Source of the DNA: an uncultured Pelagibacteraceae bacterium
GTDB taxonomy: Bacteria > Pseudomonadota > Alphaproteobacteria > Pelagibacterales > Pelagibacteraceae
DNA: 64,000 bases
Direction: 5' to 3'
Assembly (NCBI GenBank): GCA_902616725.1
Contig: CACMTZ010000004.1
Span: forward strand, 141,289-205,288
Part shown: piece by piece, positions 9,158-19,307 of the stretch
How the letters are laid out: each line of letters starts with the position of its first letter
Numbering within the stretch: the first letter of the stretch is position 1
Program-made: the position numbers and the translations under genes
Notes under the pieces: model-generated
The model's input: the letters and a program-made list of their open reading frames with translations, nothing else
Databases searched by the model: none
What the model was told of the DNA's origin: nothing

Positions 9158-9936
9158 AAAAAATATTAATTGTAGAGGGAAACTTAAGAGAAGAAAATGA
9201 GAGCTTTTCAGAAAATGGTATTCAAACACATACAGAAAGCTTAAAGGACAGCTTAAGCCATTTTACTGATGAACTTTCATTTGATGTTGTTAACCCCTCT
9301 TCAGATCAAAATATTCAATTAATATCAGATCAACTCGAGCAGTATGATGGTCTTATTTGGGGTGGAAGTAGTTTAAATATTTATAATGATACTCCAGAAA
9401 TTAGAAGGCAAATTGAATTCATGAAAAATTGTCTAAATAAAGTAGGGAAAATTTTGGCAATTTGTTGGGGCATGCAAGTAGCAGTCACAGCAGCAGGTGG
9501 CCAAGTCAAAAAGGCTGATAATTCACATATTGGTATAGCAAATGAAATAGAGATAAACAAAAATGGAATAAAACATCCACTTTATAAAAATAAAGATAAA
9601 AAATTTAATTCCCCAGCATTCAATTTTGATGAGGTGGTAAAAATACCTGATAAAGGAATTTGTTTAGCCTCTAACAAGATTAATAAAGTTCAAGGTTTAT
9701 ATTTTGAGGTTAATAAGACAAAAATTTGGGGGCTCCAATACCATCCAGAAATAACTTATGAAAAAATGATTAATCTTATTGAGTTTAGAAAAGAAAGATT
9801 AATTGAGAGTAGAAAAGTATTTAAAGATGACACTGAAGTTCAAAAACACATTGCTTTTATCAAAAAAGAAATTTCAGTTTCAGATAAAGAAAAGAGAATG
9901 TTAGAGCTTAAAAATTGGCTTAACGAATTAAATTAA
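9154..9936 (+). CDS. Class I glutamine amidotransferase-like protein
   Basis: A 260-residue protein with a complete GATase1 catalytic triad: nucleophile Cys104 in AICWGMQ, then His197 and Glu199 in GLQYHPE. It would hydrolyse glutamine (or a gamma-glutamyl compound) and release ammonia or a glutamate. Free-standing members of this family include gamma-glutamyl hydrolases of amine catabolism and GMP-synthase-like proteins; no synthetase partner is encoded beside it. In this amine-rich region, cleavage of a gamma-glutamyl-amine is an attractive guess, not a demonstrated role. It starts inside the alcohol dehydrogenase stop and its own stop overlaps the convergent fhs stop. Confidence 0.72.
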   Translation: MKKILIVEGNLREENESFSENGIQTHTESLKDSLSHFTDELSFDVVNPSSDQNIQLISDQLEQYDGLIWGGSSLNIYNDTPEIRRQIEFMKNCLNKVGKILAICWGMQVAVTAAGGQVKKADNSHIGIANEIEINKNGIKHPLYKNKDKKFNSPAFNFDEVVKIPDKGICLASNKINKVQGLYFEVNKTKIWGLQYHPEITYEKMINLIEFRKERLIESRKVFKDDTEVQKHIAFIKKEISVSDKEKRMLELKNWLNELN

Positions 9937-11618
9937 AATAACCCTTCGATTTCACCTTTTTTATTTAGTTTAATAGAGTCTGCTGCTGGTACCCTAGGTA
10001 ATCCAGGCATTGTCATTATTGCTCCACAGACAACAACTATAAATTCAGCTCCTGAGGAAAGCCTTATTTCTCTAATTGGTAATGAGTGACCTGTAGGTGC
10101 ACCTTTGAGATTAGGATCAGTTGAAAAACTGTACTGAGTTTTAGCTACACAAATTGGTAATTCTCCATAACCTGCTTCTTCAAAACTTTTAAGTTGATCT
10201 CTAATTTTTGTATCAGCAATAACTTCATCGGCTCTGTAAATTTCTTTTGCTATTGTTTCAATTTTTTTAAACAATGGTGTCTTACTTTCGTATAAAAATT
10301 TAAATTTATTTTCTTTTTTTTCACATAAATCAGCAACATGTGAAGCTAATTCTTTTGTACCTTCTCCTCCATTTGACCAGTGGGTACAAAGACTTGCCTT
10401 TATTCCTAATTTATTACAAAAATCAACTAAAGCTTTTACCTCATCGTCAGTATCTTTTATAAAATGATTTACAGCTATCGCTACAGGAAGACCAAATTTT
10501 TTTACATTTTCAACATGTCTTTCAAGGTTGACTAAACCTTTTTTTAGTGCATCAACGTTTTCATTTTTAAGATCATCTTTGGCTACACCACCATGCATTT
10601 TTAATGCTCTAATTGTAGCAACAATAACCACACAACTTGGTTTTAAATCAGATTTTCTACATTTAATATCTAGAAATTTTTCAGCACCAAGATCTGCACC
10701 AAACCCAGCTTCAGTTACCACATAGTCAGCTAATTTAAGTCCGGCTTTAGTTGCGATTACAGAATTACAACCATGTGCAATATTAGCAAAAGGCCCGCCA
10801 TGAATTATTGCAGGATTATTTTCTAATGTTTGAGTTATGTTTGGTCTTATAGCTTCTTTCAACAAAACAGTCATAGGTCCCTGTGCTTTTAAATCTTTAG
10901 CATATATTGGTTTTTTCTCTCTTGTGTAAGCAACAGTAATATTTCCAATTCTATTTTCTAAATCTTCCAAATTATTAGCTAAGCAAAAGATGGCCATTAT
11001 TTCTGAAGCAACTGTAATATCAAACCCATCTTCTCTTGGGAATCCATTAGCGACACCACCAAGATTAATATTAATTGATCTTAATGCTCTATCATTCATA
11101 TCTAAAACTCTTTTCCAAACAATTCTTCTTACATCTATATTAAGTTTATTTCCCCAATAGATATGATTGTCTATTAATGCAGATAAAAGATTATGTGCAG
11201 ATGTAATTGCATGAAAGTCACCTGTGAAATGAAGATTAATTTGTTCCATAGGAACAACTTGAGCATAGCCACCACCAGCAGCTCCACCTTTCATTCCAAA
11301 AGATGGACCTAAACTTGGTTCTCTTAAACAGACGATAGATTTTTTTCCGATTTTATTAAGACCATCATTTAGACCTACAGAGGTTGTGGTCTTTCCTTCT
11401 CCTGCTGGAGTAGGAGTTATAGCAGTCACTAAAATTAATTTTCCCTCTTTTTTACTCTTGAGACTATCAAGGTATTCTAAATTTATTTTTGCGATGTGAC
11501 GCCCCATGGGGCTGAAGGCAGAACTTTCATCAGGAACATTTATTTTTGCTAAAATGTCTTTGATTGGTTGCATTTTAGCTTCTCTTGCAATTTGAATGTC
11601 TGATTTTATTTCACTCAT
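9933..11618 (-). CDS. fhs: Formate--tetrahydrofolate ligase
   Basis: A 561-residue cytosolic enzyme, full length for the family, that joins formate to tetrahydrofolate using ATP or runs backwards to make ATP from 10-formyl-THF. The ATP-binding segment [13 protein letters not shown] lies near 68-80, followed by the family blocks [14 protein letters not shown] and PRVPAA near the end. It lies between alcohol/aldehyde and sarcosine oxidation genes and is transcribed divergently from soxB, so its likely job is to link THF-bound carbon released by demethylation to formate. Confidence 0.95.
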   Translation of the reverse strand: MSEIKSDIQIAREAKMQPIKDILAKINVPDESSAFSPMGRHIAKINLEYLDSLKSKKEGKLILVTAITPTPAGEGKTTTSVGLNDGLNKIGKKSIVCLREPSLGPSFGMKGGAAGGGYAQVVPMEQINLHFTGDFHAITSAHNLLSALIDNHIYWGNKLNIDVRRIVWKRVLDMNDRALRSININLGGVANGFPREDGFDITVASEIMAIFCLANNLEDLENRIGNITVAYTREKKPIYAKDLKAQGPMTVLLKEAIRPNITQTLENNPAIIHGGPFANIAHGCNSVIATKAGLKLADYVVTEAGFGADLGAEKFLDIKCRKSDLKPSCVVIVATIRALKMHGGVAKDDLKNENVDALKKGLVNLERHVENVKKFGLPVAIAVNHFIKDTDDEVKALVDFCNKLGIKASLCTHWSNGGEGTKELASHVADLCEKKENKFKFLYESKTPLFKKIETIAKEIYRADEVIADTKIRDQLKSFEEAGYGELPICVAKTQYSFSTDPNLKGAPTGHSLPIREIRLSSGAEFIVVVCGAIMTMPGLPRVPAADSIKLNKKGEIEGLF

Positions 11619-11741
11619 AAAATTCTCTAAATTTACAAAAACTGCTCGATTAGTATCTCTTTTTAAGAGCTTTGGAAATATCTAAAAATTATATATAAAA
11701 AAAATAGGAACTATTTATATTCATTATTATAAAATTTAATC

Positions 11742-12998
11742 ATGCAAAAATATTCAGTATTTAGCCTAATCAAGAATGCTTTTTCTAATCATGAAAAATG
11801 GGATTTGGCATGGAAAGATCCTACACCTAAAAAAGAATACGATGTTGTAATTATTGGTGGTGGTGGCCATGGGTTAGCTACTGCCTACTATTTAGCTAAA
11901 GAACATCAAATTACTAATGTGGCTGTTATTGAAAAAGGATGGATCGGTGGAGGAAATATAGGAAGAAACACCACAATTATCAGATCAAATTTTATGTATG
12001 ATGATAATGCTAGGTTTAATGAATTTGGAATGAACTTGTGGAGAAACATGAGTCAAGAATTAAATTTTAATGTCATGTTTTCACCGAGAGGAATAATAAA
12101 TTTAGCTCATTCAGATGCACAAATGAATGCTTATGCTCGTAGAGGAAACTCTATGAGATTAAATGGAATTGATGCTGTTTTACTAAATAGGGAAGAAGTA
12201 AAAAAGATTATACCTATGGCAGATTTTTCTGATGATGTTAGGTATCCAATTTTTGGAGGCTTAGCTCAACCAAGTGCAGGTACAGCAAGACATGATGCGG
12301 TTGCGTGGGGTTATGCTAGACAAGCTGACTCAATGGGTGTCGATATAATTCAAAATTGTGAGGTAACAGGCTTTGATATTGAGGCAGGAAAAATAATAGG
12401 TTTGAGAACATCTAGAGGAGATATTAAATCAAAAAAAATTGGATTGTGTGTAGCTGGCAGTACAAATGTTTTGGCAGAAAAACTAAATATGACGCTACCT
12501 ATAGAAACTCATTTATTACAAGCTTGTGTTTCTGAGCCAGTGAAACCAGTTTTAGATGGAGTGGTAACCTTTGGTGCTGGACATTTTTATATTAGTCAAT
12601 CAGATAAAGGTGAGATGGTAATGGGAGGTGATCTTGATGGATATAATAGTTATGCACAAAAAGGCAATCTTCCAACGATACAACATGTCTTAACCGGAGG
12701 TGTTGCTTTATTTCCATTCTTAAGTCGTTTGAAAATGTTAAGGACTTGGGGAGGGATTATGGATATGTCAATGGATGGCTCACCAATTATTGATAAAACT
12801 CATATCGATGGATTATATTTAAATTGTGGTTGGTGTTATGGGGGCTTCAAATCGGTTCCATCTTCTGGTTGGACATTTGCTCATACAATTGCGCAAGATA
12901 GAGTTCATGAATTAAATGAAGGATTTAGTCTAAATAGATTTTCTAAGGGTTACTTGTTAGATGAGAAGGGCCTTGGAACAAAAACTTGGATTTCATAA
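11742..12998 (+). CDS. soxB: Sarcosine oxidase, beta subunit
   Basis: A 418-residue FAD/FMN flavoprotein of the D-amino-acid-oxidase superfamily. The dinucleotide-binding GGGGHG is at 39-44, followed by the sarcosine-oxidase-type segment GGGNIGRNTTIIRSN. It is the catalytic subunit of the four-subunit enzyme that oxidatively demethylates sarcosine to glycine, passing the methyl group to THF and electrons to oxygen. The four subunits follow in the classical B-D-A-G order. No Shine-Dalgarno precedes the ATG. Confidence 0.93.
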   Translation: MQKYSVFSLIKNAFSNHEKWDLAWKDPTPKKEYDVVIIGGGGHGLATAYYLAKEHQITNVAVIEKGWIGGGNIGRNTTIIRSNFMYDDNARFNEFGMNLWRNMSQELNFNVMFSPRGIINLAHSDAQMNAYARRGNSMRLNGIDAVLLNREEVKKIIPMADFSDDVRYPIFGGLAQPSAGTARHDAVAWGYARQADSMGVDIIQNCEVTGFDIEAGKIIGLRTSRGDIKSKKIGLCVAGSTNVLAEKLNMTLPIETHLLQACVSEPVKPVLDGVVTFGAGHFYISQSDKGEMVMGGDLDGYNSYAQKGNLPTIQHVLTGGVALFPFLSRLKMLRTWGGIMDMSMDGSPIIDKTHIDGLYLNCGWCYGGFKSVPSSGWTFAHTIAQDRVHELNEGFSLNRFSKGYLLDEKGLGTKTWIS

Positions 12999-13259
12999 AT
13001 GTTAAATATTAAGTGTCCTTACTGTGGGGACAGGTCTCAAAAAGAATTTGCCTACGGAGGTGATGGAACAATTACTAGACCAAAACTTAATCAAGAAATA
13101 AGTGATGAAGAGTGGGATAATTTTGTTTATCTAAGAAAAAGTCCGAGAGGAAAACATATTGAATTGTGGCATCATATTGCTGGATGCAGACAATGGTTTA
13201 AAGTTGAGAGAGATACAACTACTCACGAAATTTTTAGAACTTTTAAACCAGAGGAATAA
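12999..13259 (+). CDS. soxD: Sarcosine oxidase, delta subunit
   Basis: An 86-residue protein matching the small SoxD subunit in size and position. The ligands of the structural zinc are visible as Cys6 and Cys9 (CPYCGDR), His59 and Cys63 (HHIAGCRQWF). It starts on the base after the soxB stop. Confidence 0.93.
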   Translation: MLNIKCPYCGDRSQKEFAYGGDGTITRPKLNQEISDEEWDNFVYLRKSPRGKHIELWHHIAGCRQWFKVERDTTTHEIFRTFKPEE

Positions 13260-13264
13260 TTTTG

Positions 13265-16261
13265 ATGTCACAAAATTTTAGACTAAATACTGGTGGCTTA
13301 ATCAATAGAGATAAACCTATTGAATTTAAATTTAATGGAAAAAAATATATTGGGTATGAGGGTGATACGCTGGCTTCAGCACTACTTGCCAATGGCATAC
13401 ATTTAATTGGACGAAGTTTTAAATATCATCGTCCAAGAGGGTTTTTTGGTGCAGGAGTTGATGAACCAAATGCAAAAATGCAAGTTGAGATTAATGGTTG
13501 TTCAGAACCAAATATTAACGCAACTGAGATAGAACTAGTAAATGGTTTATCAGCATCTAGTCAAAATTGTTGGCCATCAGTAAATTTTGATATTGGTGCA
13601 ATAAATAACTTCTTAAATCGTTTTTTTCCAGCTGGTTTTTATTACAAAACCTTCATGTGGCCTAAAAGTTTTTGGTATAGAGTTTATGAGCCTTTTATAC
13701 GAAAAGCAGCAGGGTTAGGAATTGCTTCTCTTGAAAAAGATAAAGAGAGATATGAGCATAAATATGAATATTGTGATTTATTAGTTACTGGCTCTGGACC
13801 CGCTGGTTTAGCAAGTGCTTATGCAGCTGCTAAAAACGGAGCAAAAGTAATATTAGCAGAGGATAAACCTAGATATGGAGGGACGCTTTTAACAGATGAT
13901 GTTACGATAGATAACTTATCTGGAAAAGATTGGTCAGAAAAAATTATATCTGAATTAAAAGAGATGCCTAATGTTATTGTTAAAAATAGATCTCAAGTTT
14001 TTGGATACTATGATCATAATATGATGGTAATGTTTGAAAGAACAGGAGATCATTTAGAAAAAAAACCAAAGTACACACCGAGACAAAGACTTTGGTATAT
14101 AAGAGCAAAAGAAGTATTGCTATCAACAGGATCTATTGAAAGACCTATTGTTTTTGGAAATAATGATACACCTGGAGTTTTTCTCTCAGCTGCTGCAAAA
14201 GAATACATGAAAGTTTATGGTGTTCTGATTGGTAAAAAACCAATTATTTTCACTAATAACGATAGTGGTTATGAAACAGCTATTGAGTTTAAAAAGAATG
14301 GTGTCAATCCAATAGTTTTAGATACTAGAGAGGATCAAAAATCTGAGTTAATTAATGAAGCCAAAGATTTAGATATTAAGATCAAGTTTTCTTATGCAGT
14401 GATAGTTGCTCATGGATATAAAAAAGTAAAATCAGCAACAATTGGGAAATTAGATAAAGATAAGATAGATTTTGAAAATACAGAGCAAATAGATTGCGAC
14501 TCTATTTGTGTATCTGGATTTTGGACACCTACCGTTCATTTAGCATCTCAATCAGGCAATAAACTGAAATTTAACGACTCGATAGATGCTTTTGTACCTG
14601 ACAAATCAAAACAAAATGAACATTCTTTAGGTGCTGCTAATGGAACATTTACATTACAAGATACCTTAAAAAACAGTTTTAATACTGGGTCAGAAGTTTC
14701 TAAAAGCATAACTAAAAAAGATGAAAAAATACAAATTCCTAATACTAATGAACGAAAATATAGCGCTCATGATAAATTTTGGTGTTCTCCACTTCCTAAA
14801 GGTAAAAATTACAAACGATTTGTAGATTTCCAAAATGACGTAGCAGTTTCTGATATAGAGGTTGCTTTAAGAGAAGGCTATAGATCAATTGAACATGTTA
14901 AGAGATATACAACGTTGGGAATGGCAACAGACCAAGGAAGGACAAGTAATTTAAACGGATTACAATTAGTTGCAAATGTTGAAAAAAAAATTGTTCCTCA
15001 AGTAGGTCACACTACCTTTAGACCCCCATTTACACCAGTTACCATCGGTACAATAGTTGGAAGGGAGATAGGTAAAGAATATATGCCTACAAGAAAAACA
15101 CCAATGCATCATTGGCATGAAAAAAATAATGCAGTCTGGGTAGATGCTGGTGCTTGGAAAAGACCAAGGTACTACAAAAGAGGAAATGAAAATTTATTTG
15201 AGGCATCAAAAAGAGAAGCAAAAAATGTTAGAGATCACGTGGGTGTTTGTGATGTAACAACTTTAGGGAAAATTGATATTAAAGGTCCAGACGCTGCAGA
15301 GTTTTTGAATAGAGTTTACACTAATGCTTGGTTAAAACTTCCAGTAGGCAAAGCTCGATACGGAGTTATGCTTAGGGAAGATGGAATTGTGATGGATGAT
15401 GGGACAACAACTAGAATTTCAGAAAATCATTATCATATGACAACCACCACTGCACAGGCCGCAAACGTATTATCACATTTGGAATATTACCTGCAAATTG
15501 TTTGGCCAGAATTAAATGTAAATGTTGTTTCAACAACCGAACAATGGGCTGGTGCGGCGATTGCAGGACCTAAATCAAGAGATTTGTTAGCAAAGCTTTT
15601 CCCTAAAATAGATGTTAGCAATGAGGCTCTTCCTTTTATGGGATATGTAGAGGGAGACTTGTTTGGTGTCAAAGCAAGAATTTTTAGAATTTCTTTTTCA
15701 GGCGAGCTCGCTTACGAAATAAATGTTGAGTCTGATTTTGGATTATTTATGTGGGAAAAAATAATTGAAATTGGTGAAGAATTTAATGTTCAACCCTATG
15801 GTACAGAAGCATTATCGACACTAAGAATAGAAATGGGCCATGTAGCTGGACCAGAACTTGATGGAAGAACCATTCCTTACGATGTTTCGTTAGAAGGTTT
15901 AGTATCAAAGAAAAAAGATTTTATTGGAAAGAGATCTTTAGCTAAAGAAGCATTTAATAAAGCAGATAGACAAAAAATTGTTGGCTTAGTCCCATTGGAT
16001 AGGAAATCGAGTATTCCAGAGGGATCTCATTTAGTAGAAAATAAAAATGCAAAACTTCCGAATCCTAAACTTGGTCACGTTTCTTCATCATGTTGGAGTG
16101 TTGAGAATAATAATCCTTTTTCTCTTGCAATATTAAAAGATGGAAAAAATATGATAGGAAAAAAGCTTTTCGCGGTATCTCCACTTAAAAACACTTCTAT
16201 TGAAGTTGAAGTTATGTCCTCACATTATGTAGACCATGAAGGAAAGAGAGTAAGATCGTGA
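13265..16261 (+). CDS. soxA: Sarcosine oxidase, alpha subunit
   Basis: A 998-residue subunit from the ATG at 13265 (an in-frame TTG lies one codon upstream). Three regions are visible: an N-terminal ferredoxin-like domain with the KYIGYEGDTLASALLANG segment, a nucleotide-binding oxidoreductase domain beginning at GSGPAGLASA near residue 177, and a GcvT/aminomethyltransferase domain from about 610 to the end that carries the THF. It channels the methyl group of sarcosine to 5,10-methylene-THF. It overlaps soxG by four bases. Confidence 0.93.
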   Translation: MSQNFRLNTGGLINRDKPIEFKFNGKKYIGYEGDTLASALLANGIHLIGRSFKYHRPRGFFGAGVDEPNAKMQVEINGCSEPNINATEIELVNGLSASSQNCWPSVNFDIGAINNFLNRFFPAGFYYKTFMWPKSFWYRVYEPFIRKAAGLGIASLEKDKERYEHKYEYCDLLVTGSGPAGLASAYAAAKNGAKVILAEDKPRYGGTLLTDDVTIDNLSGKDWSEKIISELKEMPNVIVKNRSQVFGYYDHNMMVMFERTGDHLEKKPKYTPRQRLWYIRAKEVLLSTGSIERPIVFGNNDTPGVFLSAAAKEYMKVYGVLIGKKPIIFTNNDSGYETAIEFKKNGVNPIVLDTREDQKSELINEAKDLDIKIKFSYAVIVAHGYKKVKSATIGKLDKDKIDFENTEQIDCDSICVSGFWTPTVHLASQSGNKLKFNDSIDAFVPDKSKQNEHSLGAANGTFTLQDTLKNSFNTGSEVSKSITKKDEKIQIPNTNERKYSAHDKFWCSPLPKGKNYKRFVDFQNDVAVSDIEVALREGYRSIEHVKRYTTLGMATDQGRTSNLNGLQLVANVEKKIVPQVGHTTFRPPFTPVTIGTIVGREIGKEYMPTRKTPMHHWHEKNNAVWVDAGAWKRPRYYKRGNENLFEASKREAKNVRDHVGVCDVTTLGKIDIKGPDAAEFLNRVYTNAWLKLPVGKARYGVMLREDGIVMDDGTTTRISENHYHMTTTTAQAANVLSHLEYYLQIVWPELNVNVVSTTEQWAGAAIAGPKSRDLLAKLFPKIDVSNEALPFMGYVEGDLFGVKARIFRISFSGELAYEINVESDFGLFMWEKIIEIGEEFNVQPYGTEALSTLRIEMGHVAGPELDGRTIPYDVSLEGLVSKKKDFIGKRSLAKEAFNKADRQKIVGLVPLDRKSSIPEGSHLVENKNAKLPNPKLGHVSSSCWSVENNNPFSLAILKDGKNMIGKKLFAVSPLKNTSIEVEVMSSHYVDHEGKRVRS

Positions 16262-16842
16262 AGCAAATTTCTTCTTTAAATAATGTGCATCAAAATGGAA
16301 AATTTGGTGATTTTGAAAATAAAAATGAGAAGGACTTATTAAAGATTTCAGAATTAAAGAATGTTTTAATATTCCAAATAGTTCAATATAAAAATTCAAG
16401 TTCAGATATTTCAAATATAAAAATTGATAACCTAGAATTACCTTCTACTTTAAAATCCTCTTCAAATTCAGATACTAGAATTTTATGGATGGGACCAAAG
16501 AATTGGATAGTTATATCTTCTAAAACAGATTTACTTTTAAAAAATGTAAAACAATTTGATGAAGTTAATTTTGCAATTACAGATTTATCACATTCAAGAA
16601 CAATAATTGAAATTCAAGGTGATCTTGTAAATGAAGTTTTAAAAAAAGGATGCCCTATAAATATTGATAAATTTAGTCAGGGTGATTGTACTAATTCGAT
16701 TTATAACGGAATATCAATTACGATTGATTTTATTTCTAACAATCCAAAAAAAGTAAGAATTTTTGGATTAAGAAGCTTTGGAGAGTCTTTGCATCATTCA
16801 ATAACAGATGGCTCGTTAGAATTTGGTTATCAAAGTAATTAG
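16258..16842 (+). CDS. soxG: Sarcosine oxidase, gamma subunit
   Basis: A 194-residue protein in the gamma-subunit position. It starts with GTG inside the soxA stop (GTGA), giving tight translational coupling. The family is weakly conserved; the recognisable features are the RILWMGPKNWIV and ITDLSHSRTIIEIQG segments, which resemble the GcvT-like fold of SoxG. It completes the complex and ends three bases before a convergent gene. Confidence 0.88.
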   Translation: MKQISSLNNVHQNGKFGDFENKNEKDLLKISELKNVLIFQIVQYKNSSSDISNIKIDNLELPSTLKSSSNSDTRILWMGPKNWIVISSKTDLLLKNVKQFDEVNFAITDLSHSRTIIEIQGDLVNEVLKKGCPINIDKFSQGDCTNSIYNGISITIDFISNNPKKVRIFGLRSFGESLHHSITDGSLEFGYQSN

Positions 16843-16845
16843 TTT

Positions 16846-17694
16846 TTAATTCCTTGTTGCAATATAAACACCAACTGAAGCTATTAAAAAACCAATAACA
16901 TCTATATTAGTTAAAGTTTCATTTAAAAAAAGCCAAGCCATAATAGCAGAAGTTGTTGGTATTAGAAAAAAAACAGAAACTGTTTTACTAGCTGAATTTT
17001 TTTTAATTAAAAACATCAATATTGTAAATGCACCAAAAGAAACTAAAAAAATTTGATGACTCATTGCTATAATAAATGTTTTTGTGAAATAGATGTAGGG
17101 CTCTATAAAAAAAATAATTATTAATACATGAAATAAACAACCACCTAATGCTTGATAAAAATTACTAACAGATAATGGTAAGTTATTACTCAATTTTTTC
17201 TGCCAAATGGTAGAAAACGTTATAGATAACAATGCAATTAAAGTTGCAATCAAACCAAATAGAGGAATACCAGAACCAACATCTATCCCTAGTACTAAAG
17301 AAGCACCAACAAAACCCATTAAAACTCCTATCCATTGCTGTGATGTAACTTTTTCATTTAAAAGCGGTCCACTCAAAATATTTGTTAAAATTGGCTGAAG
17401 TGTTACGATTAGAGCAGCTAAACTAGTTGGCATTCCAATTGAAATCGAATAAAAAACTCCTCCTAAATATAATCCATGAAATAAGATACCACTGAACATC
17501 GACTCGATCAGATATCTTTTTTTAATAAATATTGATTGTTTAAGGTAAATTGAAAACAATAAAAAACCAACAGCGACAAAAAAAAATCTGAAGGCTAAAG
17601 CTGCGAAAGGATCACTATTATCAATAATTGGTTTTGTTGTGATAAAGGCAGAAGACCAAAGTAAAACAAATATGAGTGGAAAAATTCTGACCAT
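16846..17694 (-). CDS. DMT-superfamily permease (EamA family)
   Basis: A 282-residue protein with about ten hydrophobic helices in two homologous EamA halves. It has the family hallmarks PLIFVLLWSSAFI at the start, the GLYLGGVFYSISIG segment and NETLTNIDVIGFLIASVGVY near the end. Such proteins export or exchange amino acids or small metabolites across the inner membrane; substrate cannot be inferred. It converges on soxG and lies downstream of two small same-strand genes, so it may be the last gene of that operon. Confidence 0.85.
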   Translation of the reverse strand: MVRIFPLIFVLLWSSAFITTKPIIDNSDPFAALAFRFFFVAVGFLLFSIYLKQSIFIKKRYLIESMFSGILFHGLYLGGVFYSISIGMPTSLAALIVTLQPILTNILSGPLLNEKVTSQQWIGVLMGFVGASLVLGIDVGSGIPLFGLIATLIALLSITFSTIWQKKLSNNLPLSVSNFYQALGGCLFHVLIIIFFIEPYIYFTKTFIIAMSHQIFLVSFGAFTILMFLIKKNSASKTVSVFFLIPTTSAIMAWLFLNETLTNIDVIGFLIASVGVYIATRN

Positions 17695-17713
17695 TTCAGG
17701 TCTTATAAATTAT

Positions 17714-18124
17714 TTAATCTACAATATTAAGTATTATTAATTTACTTTGTTTTGTCTCTTTACACCATAATTCATAACTTTCACACATTCTCCATAAATG
17801 ATCGAAAGCTCTTTGTGAAATTTCAAGAGGATAATGGCTCTTTGCATAATATAATTCAGGATATTGAATTAGCTGCTTAACTGATAAATCTTTTTGAATA
17901 TGAAGTAATCTTAGAGTTTCTTCAGGCACCTTCTTTTTGGATACCTTTTCAATTAATTCATCATGGAATTTTCCACTACTTATATCATTGTACGTTGTTG
18001 TTCCAATAAAGTTTTCAATTGCGTTGATTGTTGTCAGCTCAGGATTTTTTTTCTTAATCTCACAAACTTTTGAGTAAATTGCTTCTGCAACCAGTAACAC
18101 ATAAGGCTTTTCTTTATATGGCAT
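17714..18124 (-). CDS. Hypothetical cytosolic protein
   Basis: A 136-residue, mostly helical soluble protein with no signal peptide or membrane segment and no family I recognise. It has three Cys that do not form a CxxC motif. Its start overlaps the racemase stop by one base (TAATG), and a DMT permease follows 19 bases later, so the three genes probably form one operon and could act on the same amino-acid-like substrate. Confidence 0.55.
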   Translation of the reverse strand: MPYKEKPYVLLVAEAIYSKVCEIKKKNPELTTINAIENFIGTTTYNDISSGKFHDELIEKVSKKKVPEETLRLLHIQKDLSVKQLIQYPELYYAKSHYPLEISQRAFDHLWRMCESYELWCKETKQSKLIILNIVD

Positions 18125-18873
18125 TATCTATTTTGATATTTCCTCATAGCAGCGTTAGCTAAAATCAAATTTGGGTCTAAAAATATTTTTGATGATTTAA
18201 TTGTCTTAAATGGTTTATAGGCAAAAATGGCAATAGGAAGCTCTGTACAACCAAGAATAATTTTTTTACATTTTTTTTTAATTAAATAATTAATTGCTGG
18301 CTTAATAGCTTTGCTCGCTAGTTTCACTTTTCCCATTTTTACAAGCCTGATAGCTTTGTTTACTGATTTACTTTGAATAGAATTACTTGGAAACACTAGA
18401 TTATAATCTTTATCAAAAAACTTATTATAAACACCTGTTTTTAAAGTTCCTTCTGTAGCAAGCAAACCAATTGAGGAATTTTTTCTACATTTTTTTTTAG
18501 CATGCAAAAAAACTTCCTTAGGCATATTTACTATCGGTAAGTTAATTCGTTTTTTTAAGTCATCATACCAATAATGAGCTGTGTTACAGGGTATGACTAT
18601 AAATTTACAACTACTTTTTTTTAAAAGATTACAACCATAAATTAAACTTTTTAAAACAGATAAATATTTTTGTTTAGTTTTTTTATTACTTATTTTGTTT
18701 GATAGCTTGCCAGTATGGATACCAATCGACTCAGGTCTACCAGGAATATTTGATTTGTTATAAAGCATAAACAAAGGGTAATCTTGATCGATCTTACCTC
18801 TATATAAAATTGCCAGCTTATTACAAAAATCTAAACCTGCCTGGGTACCCATTCCACCTAAAATGCCAATCAT
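18124..18873 (-). CDS. Aspartate/glutamate racemase family protein
   Basis: A 249-residue enzyme of the Asp/Glu/hydantoin racemase superfamily. It has the N-terminal ILGGMG, the first catalytic Cys in IPCNTAH (Cys96) and the second in LGCTELPI (Cys209), spaced as expected for the two-base cofactor-independent mechanism. It most resembles aspartate racemase and would interconvert L- and D-aspartate or a related acid. The coupled hypothetical protein and transporter downstream suggest a small amino-acid module rather than peptidoglycan synthesis. Confidence 0.82.
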   Translation of the reverse strand: MIGILGGMGTQAGLDFCNKLAILYRGKIDQDYPLFMLYNKSNIPGRPESIGIHTGKLSNKISNKKTKQKYLSVLKSLIYGCNLLKKSSCKFIVIPCNTAHYWYDDLKKRINLPIVNMPKEVFLHAKKKCRKNSSIGLLATEGTLKTGVYNKFFDKDYNLVFPSNSIQSKSVNKAIRLVKMGKVKLASKAIKPAINYLIKKKCKKIILGCTELPIAIFAYKPFKTIKSSKIFLDPNLILANAAMRKYQNR

Positions 18874-18908
18874 AAATTATTTTCTAAATTTTGTTTGTAG
18901 AATAGTTC

Positions 18909-18966
18909 ATTGGCTATAAAAATAAATTAATTCTTAATTAAAAAATTAATTAAATTTATAGCCAAT
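18909..18966. repeat. Long inverted repeat downstream of the cold-shock gene
   Basis: Two perfect 12-base arms (ATTGGCTATAAA at 18909-18920 and its complement at 18955-18966) enclose 34 A/T-rich bases. Transcribed from the cold-shock gene it would fold into a stable hairpin about 16 bases past the stop. No T-tract follows on that strand, so an RNA-stabilising 3' structure is as likely as a terminator. Confidence 0.6.
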
Positions 18967-18981
18967 TAATTTATGTGAAAA

Positions 18982-19188
18982 TTATGCAGTTTTTAAGTTA
19001 ACTGCTGAAGGACCTTTAGGACCATCTTCAACATCGAAAGTCAAAGCTTGACCCTCATCTAAACCGTTCATACCAGCATCTCTCACAGCTGAAACATGTA
19101 CAAACACATCTTTTTCTTTATCGTCACGCTCAATAAAACCAAAACCTTTAGTTGGATTGAACCATTTTACTTTACCTTGTAGACTCAT
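18982..19188 (-). CDS. Cold-shock domain protein
   Basis: A 68-residue single cold-shock domain, the full length of CspA-type proteins. RNP1 (KGFGFIER) and RNP2 (DVFVHVSAV) are intact and are the single-stranded nucleic-acid-binding surfaces. It acts as an RNA chaperone. It is monocistronic, flanked by inverted repeats on both sides, with a leader of about 120 bases before the next gene. Confidence 0.95.
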   Translation of the reverse strand: MSLQGKVKWFNPTKGFGFIERDDKEKDVFVHVSAVRDAGMNGLDEGQALTFDVEDGPKGPSAVNLKTA

Positions 19189-19221
19189 ATTTTTTCTTCT
19201 TACTTATTGTTATATTAATTT

Positions 19222-19241
19222 ATTACTTATAATTAAGTAAT
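19222..19241 (-). promoter_or_regulatory. Hairpin in the cold-shock gene leader
   Basis: A perfect 8-base inverted repeat (ATTACTTA / TAAGTAAT) with a four-base loop lies 33 bases upstream of the start codon. A TTGACA-like hexamer (19271-19276, reverse strand) and a TATAAA-like one (19252-19257) lie further upstream, but 13 bases apart, too close for a standard promoter. A structured leader is usual for cold-shock genes; that this one is temperature-sensing is conjecture. Confidence 0.4.
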
Positions 19242-19307
19242 GTTGGCTTTGTTTATAAATATTAGGGTTTTGTCAACAAATTTAGTGCACAATCAGACTT
19301 TTTTTTA

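Noticed and set aside
11619..11741. Riboswitch before fhs or soxB
   Set aside because: Only A/T-rich sequence and a five-base stem (CTCTT/AAGAG); no conserved core of glycine, SAM or THF riboswitches.
19252..19276. TTGACA/TATAAA promoter for the cold-shock gene
   Set aside because: The hexamers are only 13 bases apart, outside the usual 16-18, so not listed as a promoter.
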